Source: an uncultured Selenomonadaceae bacterium (lineage in GTDB: Bacteria; Bacillota; Negativicutes; Selenomonadales; Selenomonadaceae). From it: 17,404 nt of DNA. Made by a program: the position numbers and the translations under genes. Of this stretch, positions 12,826-17,404 are shown one piece after another (position 1 is the first letter of the stretch; each line of letters starts with the position of its first letter). The DNA lies in the NCBI GenBank assembly GCA_937902665.1, contig CALELM010000030.1, positions 1 through 17,404 of the forward strand, written 5' to 3'. A model generated the notes under the pieces. It was not told the DNA's origin. It saw only the letters and a list, made by a program, of their open reading frames with translations, and did not search any database.

Positions 12826-15129
12826 CTAGCTTCTAGTCGCAGCTTCCGTCTTTCGATGCGGACGAGGACGATGCTTCCTTGCTTTCCCTGCCTTGATGCT
12901 CTCGGACGTTTTCCGCTTCCCATGCCCCTTCTTCCATTCTGCCATGCCTTGTCCTGTCCGTTTTTCCGCACGGTTTCGCTTTTTCCGTGCCTTCCTTTCC
13001 CTGCGTTCTCCGGAAAATGCCGACGCAATCCTTTGCTCCAATCCCGCAGGCTTCTTCCTGCGCCCATGGCGGCTCTTGCTTTTCGGAAACTCCTTCTCCT
13101 CCGGAACAGGAGGAGCGGCAATGATGCCAAGCTTCCTTTCTCCCCGAATACCATACGCCCGTGCATCGCCGTTCCCTTTCAGAACGAAGTCAAGGTTCCG
13201 CTCCTCTATGCTCGCCCTGACAAGGACAACAGTTACCTCATCTCCGAGGCGGTAGCGTTCCTTCATCCGCTCGCCCACCATGGCAAACTGCTCCTCGACA
13301 TAGGAATAATAATCATTTGCCATGGACGATACATGGACGAGACCTTCCACACCATTATCCAGTTCCACAAAAATGCCGAACGCCGTCACGCCACTGATGA
13401 CTCCGTCAAATTCCTCTCCGACAAACTGTGCCATGTATTCTATCTTCTTCATGTCCACAGTTTCCCGTTCCGCTTCGACAGCGACACGCTCCCGCATGGA
13501 TGCATGTTCTGCTATTTCAGGCAAAAGTGTCCTGAGTTTCTCCTGCCTCGCTGGTGGGATCGAGCCTTCCGCAAGGCTTTCCCGCAACAACCGATGTACC
13601 ACAAGGTCTGGATAACGCCGAATCGGTGACGTAAAATGCGTATAGTATCTTGCCGCAAGGCCAAAATGCCCAAGGCTCTGGCTGCTGTAGCGAGCCTGCT
13701 GCATCGAACGCAATGCCACCGTACTGATGATACGTTCCTCAGGCTTTCCTTCCACCTTGCCCAGCACCTGCTGGATAGCCATTGGACGGACTCGCCCATC
13801 CTGAGCGGGACGGACAAACAAGCCGAAGGCTCCAAGCAGCGTATTCAGCCGTTCCATTTTCTCATTGCTCGGCTGCTCATGGACACGGTACAAAAACGGC
13901 AATTTTTTCAAGTCCATGTGCCTTGCCACAGTCTCATTGGCAACAAGCATGCACTCCTCGATGATGGATTCTGCCAGCGATCCTTCTCTTTTGAGGAGAG
14001 CCACGGGAACACCTTTTTCATCCAGCTTTACCTTGATCTCCGGAATCTCAAAATCGATCGAGCCTCTTGCCCTCCTCAAATTCCTTCGTGCATGCCGAAT
14101 TTCCGCCAGCGTTTCCAGCATCGGCAGGAGGTCTGCATTGTCATCCAGAAATGGCTGCTCCCTGTCCACCAAAAGACGGTTCACGAGATGATAGGTCAAT
14201 CGCCGCCGCACCCGAATTACGGTTGGAACAATCTCATAGCGCAGGACTTCGCCGTCCGCTCCAAGCTCCATCTCGCAAGCCATGGAAAACCTGTCCACGC
14301 CCTCATTCAAGCTGCAAATTCCATTAGACAGTTCCTTGGGGAGCATAGGAACCACACGATCCACGAGGTAAACGCTGGTTCCCCGTTCCCTCGCCTCAAG
14401 GTCAAGCGGCTGATTTTCCCGAACGTACCAGCTGACATCAGCAATATATACCCCAAGGAAAAAACTCCCGTCCGCACGCCTCTCAGCATAAACGCCATCG
14501 TCCAGATCTTTTGCATCCTCGCCATCCACGGTCACCACGCAAAAATCCCTGCGATCACGCCTGCCGCAAGCATCCTGCAGAGAGATCTCCTGCTCTATGG
14601 CATCTGCCTCCTGCTGTACCCTCTCAGGAAAGCTCTCAAACAGCTCATAGCTTCGCATAACAGATAGGACATCTACCCCCGGTGCCCCTGCCTTTCCCAG
14701 CACCTCAATGACCCTTCCCTCTGCGGCATTCTGCTGGGTCGGCCATTTCGTGATTTCCACGACGACCTTCCTGCCAGTCTTTGCGCCATGAAACTGCGCC
14801 TTCTTTATGAGGATATCCTGCTTCAGCTTCGTATTATCCGGTACCACAAAGCCAAAATCCTTACTGCTTTCAAACGTTCCAACAATCCGCTTGTTCGCCC
14901 GTTCCAAAACCTGAAGGATCTCCCCTTCTCTTGCACGTCCCGATGCAGAAGGCGGGAACACCCTTGCCTTTACCAGATCCCCATGCATTGCCGAAGCAAG
15001 CATAGCGCTCGGCACAAAGACATCTGTATCATCCTCTGACGCACGTTCTTCCGGAACAATAAAGCCAAATCCCTTGGCCGACATGCTCAGCCTGCCAACC
15101 ACAAGCTTGTCCTTCCACTCAATGCACAC
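12826..15129 (-). CDS. rnr: Ribonuclease R
   Basis: A GTG start at 15129 follows AAAGGA with an eight-base spacer and gives 767 residues. It begins directly in cold-shock domains (about 10-60 and 80-145), without the N-terminal helix-turn-helix of enterobacterial RNase R. The RNB catalytic domain has the metal-binding VDGEDAKDLDD (201-211) and YTHFTSPIRRYPDLVVHRLL. An S1 domain follows (about 570-652, GVISGVTAFGIFVEL). The last 115 residues are a low-complexity tail very rich in Lys and Arg. The enzyme is a processive 3'-5' exoribonuclease that unwinds structured RNA and clears mRNA and rRNA. The start is five bases after the esterase stop, so translation is likely coupled. Confidence 0.96.
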   Translation of the reverse strand: MCIEWKDKLVVGRLSMSAKGFGFIVPEERASEDDTDVFVPSAMLASAMHGDLVKARVFPPSASGRAREGEILQVLERANKRIVGTFESSKDFGFVVPDNTKLKQDILIKKAQFHGAKTGRKVVVEITKWPTQQNAAEGRVIEVLGKAGAPGVDVLSVMRSYELFESFPERVQQEADAIEQEISLQDACGRRDRRDFCVVTVDGEDAKDLDDGVYAERRADGSFFLGVYIADVSWYVRENQPLDLEARERGTSVYLVDRVVPMLPKELSNGICSLNEGVDRFSMACEMELGADGEVLRYEIVPTVIRVRRRLTYHLVNRLLVDREQPFLDDNADLLPMLETLAEIRHARRNLRRARGSIDFEIPEIKVKLDEKGVPVALLKREGSLAESIIEECMLVANETVARHMDLKKLPFLYRVHEQPSNEKMERLNTLLGAFGLFVRPAQDGRVRPMAIQQVLGKVEGKPEERIISTVALRSMQQARYSSQSLGHFGLAARYYTHFTSPIRRYPDLVVHRLLRESLAEGSIPPARQEKLRTLLPEIAEHASMRERVAVEAERETVDMKKIEYMAQFVGEEFDGVISGVTAFGIFVELDNGVEGLVHVSSMANDYYSYVEEQFAMVGERMKERYRLGDEVTVVLVRASIEERNLDFVLKGNGDARAYGIRGERKLGIIAAPPVPEEKEFPKSKSRHGRRKKPAGLEQRIASAFSGERRERKARKKRNRAEKRTGQGMAEWKKGHGKRKTSESIKAGKARKHRPRPHRKTEAATRS

Positions 15130-15134
15130 GCAAC

Positions 15135-15878
15135 TTATCCTTTCTCCTTCAAAAACATCGCCGCTTTTGCAAAAATATCGTCCCGATCCACATCCAGCGG
15201 CAGCAAATGGCCGGAGCGCTCCAGCCAGCAGATCTCCTTTTCCTCGCTCCCGATATTCTCATAAATGTATTCCGCGCTCTCAGGAGCCGCCGTGTGGTCG
15301 TTCCTGCTCTGAAAAATCATGGCAGGTGCCTTGACCTGCGGAAGATATTTCTTGACCTCCTCAATGCGATCCAAAAGATTGTGCACAGATATCAGCGGCA
15401 TCTTTCGATAAGACTTGTTCGCCGCTTCCGGGATCCCCTTCAAACGCTTTCGCCCCTTCGGGGCAAAAAGCCCTGCCGACACCTCACGGGGGGGAAGCTT
15501 TTCCAATTTTTGGTGGCTGGAAATAAAAATCGGTGCCGCAAGCGTCATGACACTTGCCACCTCCTGCTCTGCCGCAAGCATAAGTGCCAAAACGCCTCCC
15601 ATGGACTGCCCAATCACGGAAATCGACTCCGTGCAGCCCAAGAGCATGGAGTATCCATCACGCACGGAATCCATCCAATCCTCATCTGTCGTATGCGACA
15701 TATCCTCCACAGTCGTTCCATGGCCTGCAAGCCGTACCCCCAGCACCGTAAAGCCGCATTTCTGCAAATAATCTCCCATCAGCAAAAGCTCCGCCGGAAG
15801 CCCCGTAAAGCCATGCACCAAAAGCACACCCTTCGGTCCTCTTGGGAAAAAAAACGGTTCTGCACCTGGCAGTATCAT
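15135..15878 (-). CDS. Carboxylesterase, Est30/YvaK-like alpha/beta hydrolase
   Basis: ATG at 15878 has an AGGTG-type site and gives 247 residues, the same length as Geobacillus Est30; a GTG at 15887 is too close to the site. HGFTG (22-26) supplies the oxyanion region, and S92 lies in the nucleophile elbow GQSMGG. D194 in RNDHTAAP and H224 in SGHLLPLD complete the triad at nearly the same positions as Est30. It should hydrolyse short-chain carboxylic or monoacylglycerol esters in the cytoplasm; there is no signal peptide. It lies between secG and rnr, as yvaK does in Bacillus subtilis. The biological substrate is unknown. Confidence 0.9.
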   Translation of the reverse strand: MILPGAEPFFFPRGPKGVLLVHGFTGLPAELLLMGDYLQKCGFTVLGVRLAGHGTTVEDMSHTTDEDWMDSVRDGYSMLLGCTESISVIGQSMGGVLALMLAAEQEVASVMTLAAPIFISSHQKLEKLPPREVSAGLFAPKGRKRLKGIPEAANKSYRKMPLISVHNLLDRIEEVKKYLPQVKAPAMIFQSRNDHTAAPESAEYIYENIGSEEKEICWLERSGHLLPLDVDRDDIFAKAAMFLKEKG

Positions 15879-15895
15879 AAAATCCACCTTCCTCT

Positions 15896-15935
15896 AAAAG
15901 AAAAACGTCCCCTCACCCGAAAGTGGAAGGGAACG
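15896..15935 (-). terminator. Terminator/attenuator between secG and the esterase gene
   Basis: On the minus strand an imperfect stem of about 11 bp (CGTTCCCTTCCAC with GTGAGGGGACG, two-base bulge) has a TTTCGG loop and is followed by TTTTTCTTTT. It may set the ratio of secG to the est-rnr-smpB genes, since no clear second promoter is visible. Confidence 0.65.
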
Positions 15936-15943
15936 CCTTGTTT

Positions 15944-16171
15944 TTATGCCGTCATTCGAGCAATCACAATCGTGATAAGCCCAAAAAGAATAGCAAGGAT
16001 CACCGTCACACGAGCTAAAAGCGCATCCATACCGCGCGCCTTCCCGCTAAACACGGTATCCGAACCGCCATCCATGCCGCCCATGCCCGCCGACTTCGCT
16101 TCCTGTCCAAGAACTGCCGCAATTAAGCCGATCGCAACAATCGCATCCAATATCATCAAAATGGTAAGCAA
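15944..16171 (-). CDS. secG: Preprotein translocase subunit SecG
   Basis: The 75-residue product has two membrane segments (about 2-22 and 50-72) around a Gly-rich loop (QEAKSAGMGGMDGGSDTVFSG), the standard SecG design. It joins SecYE and assists SecA-driven export. The start is TTG at 16171 with GGGAGG ten bases upstream; an in-frame stop lies just before it, and the nearby ATG at 16177 is out of frame. A -10-like TATGAT lies at 16210-16215. It is the first gene of the conserved secG-est-rnr-smpB order. Confidence 0.92.
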   Translation of the reverse strand: MLTILMILDAIVAIGLIAAVLGQEAKSAGMGGMDGGSDTVFSGKARGMDALLARVTVILAILFGLITIVIARMTA

Positions 16172-16252
16172 GCCATTTCAGCCTCCCTCATGCAAATCTT
16201 CCACACTAAATCATATACTAACACAGGTAACAGAACTTACGCAAGAAAATTG

Positions 16253-16474
16253 TGATAGAAGCACCTTTTCCCCTTGGAAAGCAAAGCCATACGCGCGGAT
16301 TCTCTCCTTTGCAAATCCCTTCTCCACCAGTGCCTCCCGTTACTTCTTCTCCTCGATCTTCCTCAGTGCCGCCTGCACGGTGGCCTCCAGACTTTTCTCC
16401 CTTCTTGGCTTATTCACCTTGAACTCGATAATGACAGCACTATCCCTGCCATTCTTCGGCTCCAGAACCTGTTA
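16253..16474 (-). pseudogene. Decayed C-terminal fragment of a PD-(D/E)XK nuclease-domain (DUF1703-type) ATPase
   Basis: In one minus-strand frame the sequence reads VLEPKNGRDSAVIIEFKV, then EKSLEATVQAALRKIEEKK, a TAA stop (16340-16342), then REALVEKGFAKERIRAYGFAF and QGEKVLL. I recognise this as the end of the AAA-ATPase-like proteins that carry a PDDEXK_9 nuclease domain, where the E-F-K is part of the active site. Family members have Tyr where this stop lies, so a nonsense change broke the frame. The ATPase part is absent and there is no start. The fragment is in frame with, and directly downstream of, the stop of the small gene at 16472-16675. Such genes are numerous and mobile in anaerobes, so this is probably a relic of one copy. 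Confidence 0.65.
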
Positions 16475-16675
16475 GCCTTTCCCTCTCGAATCTGTCTGAT
16501 TCGACCAAGCAGGTGCCGCAGGAATATTCTGCCCTGCCGCAGTCACATAATCCAAATCCTCAAAACTGAGTTCCGTTCTCTTTGCCTGCCGCTTGATATC
16601 TAAAAGCAAACTCTCTTTCACCTTGCTAAACTTTGAGGCATCCATTTTCATTAACTTCATTTCTAACGCATCCAT
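16472..16675 (-). CDS. Small protein, 67 residues, with peptide-leader-like motif
   Basis: ATG at 16675 has GAGGAG with an eight-base spacer and a good upstream promoter, so expression is plausible. The N-terminal 45 residues are Met/Lys-rich and helical, ending in TELSFEDLDYVTAAG followed by QNIPAAPAWSNQTDSRGKG. The stretch ELSxEDLDxVxAAG resembles the end of Nif11-type or double-glycine leaders of ribosomal peptides. The last ten residues or so could derive from the nuclease remnant just downstream. No modifying enzyme or peptidase-transporter is nearby. It may equally be a small protein of unrelated function or a gene-fusion scar. Confidence 0.45.
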   Translation of the reverse strand: MDALEMKLMKMDASKFSKVKESLLLDIKRQAKRTELSFEDLDYVTAAGQNIPAAPAWSNQTDSRGKG

Positions 16676-16738
16676 GACCAACACTCCTCTTCATGTTTCA
16701 TCCTTCTTCTACTTATTCTACGATAGAGACTGAGATCT

Positions 16739-16766
16739 ATTACAAGGCAACTCATAATTTTTTCAA
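16739..16766 (-). promoter_or_regulatory. Predicted promoter for the small gene at 16472-16675
   Basis: On the minus strand, -35 TTGAAA (16761-16766) and -10 TGTAAT (16739-16744) are separated by 16 bp. The -35 lies in the T-rich tail of the mscL terminator hairpin. Confidence 0.45.
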
Positions 16767-16770
16767 AAGC

Positions 16771-16830
16771 AAAAGTTACCCACAATATCCACAGAAAAAT
16801 TCCTTTATTCTGTGGATATTGTGGGTAACT
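16771..16830 (-). terminator. Long hairpin terminator after mscL
   Basis: Two perfect 23-bp arms (16774-16796 and 16808-16830) surround an 11-base loop. On the minus strand the stem is followed by TTTGCTTTTG. It starts eight bases after the mscL stop codon. The stem is unusually long for a terminator and is AT-rich rather than GC-rich. Confidence 0.65.
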
Positions 16831-16837
16831 GACTATT

Positions 16838-17275
16838 TTAAGCCTCTTCCAAGGACAACTCCGAGGTGCAATGAGGGCATCGTGTTGCATCATCTGCAAT
16901 TTCAGACTTGCAATACGGGCAATGACGCTTAGCAGGCTCTTCCTTTTTCGGCATCAAGCGATTCACCTGCTTGATCAACATAAAGATAGCAAAAGCGACA
17001 ATCAGAAAATCCACTACAGAATTCAAAAACAAGCCATACGCCAAGACAGGAACGCCTGCTGCTTTCGCTTCAGCCAAGGTTGCCACATTTGCACCATTCA
17101 AGCTGATAAACAAGTTGGAAAAATCCATACGCCCCAAGAGCAAGCCCAAAGGTGGCATCAATATGTCATTTACGAAGGAAGTGACGATCTTACCAAACGC
17201 TGCACCGATAATAATACCGACAGCCATATCCAATACATTGCCGCGCATGATAAATTTTTTAAATTCTTCTACCAA
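16838..17275 (-). CDS. mscL: Large-conductance mechanosensitive channel with C-terminal zinc ribbon
   Basis: The TTG start at 17275 has AGGGG with a six-base spacer and gives 145 residues. The N-terminal helix (MVEEFKKFIMRGNVLDMAVGIIIGAAFGKIVTSFVNDILMPPLGLL) contains the pore-lining first membrane segment. A periplasmic loop (about 50-80) and the second membrane segment (about 81-102, LNSVVDFLIVAFAIFML) follow. The channel releases solutes under hypo-osmotic shock. Where the family usually has a short charged helix, this protein continues after residue 108 into a four-cysteine ribbon: C119, C122, C133 and C136 (CPYC and CPHC). The gene follows the rRNA operon terminator; a TATGAT at 17299-17304 could be its -10. 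Confidence 0.93.
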   Translation of the reverse strand: MVEEFKKFIMRGNVLDMAVGIIIGAAFGKIVTSFVNDILMPPLGLLLGRMDFSNLFISLNGANVATLAEAKAAGVPVLAYGLFLNSVVDFLIVAFAIFMLIKQVNRLMPKKEEPAKRHCPYCKSEIADDATRCPHCTSELSLEEA

Positions 17276-17318
17276 AACAAACCCCTGCCTTTTCTTCTAT
17301 CATAATTTCATCACATAG

Positions 17319-17343
17319 AAAAAGCCTGCATATAGATGCAGGC
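17319..17343 (-). terminator. Terminator of the rRNA operon
   Basis: On the minus strand an 8-bp stem (GCCTGCAT / ATGCAGGC, 17336-17343 and 17324-17331, four-base loop) is followed by TTTTT. It lies about 10 bases past the end of the 5S rRNA. Confidence 0.85.
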
Positions 17344-17352
17344 CACACAAAA

Positions 17353-17404
17353 CCGGCAATTTCCTATCCTCCCAGGCCGTCTCCAGCCAAGTACTTTCGG
17401 CCTC
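17353..17404 (-). rRNA. rrf: 5S ribosomal RNA, 3' part
   Basis: On the minus strand the sequence contains AGTACTTGGCTGGAGACGG and CCTGGGAGGATAGG followed by ATTGCCGG, which is the conserved 3' third of bacterial 5S rRNA with its terminal helix strand. The 5' part lies beyond the right edge. The exact 3' end is uncertain by a few bases. It implies a complete rrn operon to the right, read toward mscL. Confidence 0.9.

Noticed and set aside
13636..14667. Plus-strand 343-residue open frame
   Set aside because: Antisense to the RNase R catalytic domain.
15207..16475. Plus-strand 422-residue open frame spanning esterase, secG and the remnant
   Set aside because: Antisense across two clear genes and an intergenic region; composition is rich in Arg, Cys, His and Ser with no domain.
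16274..16603. Plus-strand 109-residue frame, Leu-rich
   Set aside because: Antisense to the nuclease remnant and small gene; the opposite strand gives recognisable protein motifs.
16774..16830. Replication origin with DnaA boxes
   Set aside because: Boxes are each one mismatch off, lie in a hairpin after mscL, and there is no dnaA/dnaN or AT-rich unwinding region; kept only as a finding.

Overview
The window looks like chromosome from a diderm Firmicute of the class Negativicutes (Selenomonas-like). An outer-membrane autotransporter sits beside Firmicutes-style genes: a secG / carboxylesterase / rnr / smpB block in the order known from Bacillus, a DinR-type (LexA) operator, and a ComK-like regulator. 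The genus is an inference; no 16S gene is present.

Layout. (1) 1-2390, minus: a large autotransporter with a Gly-rich repeat passenger, a Pro-Thr linker and a beta-barrel that runs off the left edge. (2) 2581-4777, minus: rfbA, rfbC and a HAD-family phosphatase, read rfbA to HAD from a promoter inside the end of the upstream sigma-factor gene. (3) 4846-6228, minus: a small sigma-70-family factor and a ComK-like protein. The ComK-like gene has an extended -10 promoter overlapped just downstream by a perfect 24-bp palindrome with a GAAC-N4-GTTC core. (4) 6414-10510, minus: an unusual STAS / AMP-dependent acyl-CoA ligase fusion, preceded by a soluble PAS hybrid histidine kinase. (5) 10767-12276, plus: a 51-residue small protein and a free-standing CheB whose receiver lacks the phosphoacceptor Asp. 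A shared bidirectional terminator follows. (6) 12341-16171, minus: secG, Est30-like carboxylesterase, rnr and smpB, covering protein export, esterase, and RNA decay / ribosome rescue. (7) 16172-16830: a decayed PD-(D/E)XK nuclease fragment, a small leader-like peptide gene and a long hairpin. (8) 16838-17404, minus: mscL with a C-terminal zinc ribbon, then the terminator and 3' end of a 5S rRNA, i.e. the tail of an rRNA operon entering from the right.

Functional links. rfbA and rfbC supply two of four dTDP-L-rhamnose steps; rfbB and rfbD are not here. The ComK-like gene, its SOS-type operator and the neighbouring sigma factor suggest a DNA-damage-linked regulatory locus, possibly for competence. 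The STAS-ligase fusion is the most unusual protein: a partner-switching anti-anti-sigma domain joined to a fatty/aromatic acid activating enzyme, beside a sensor kinase. No CRISPR array, tRNA, intact insertion sequence or prophage was seen.
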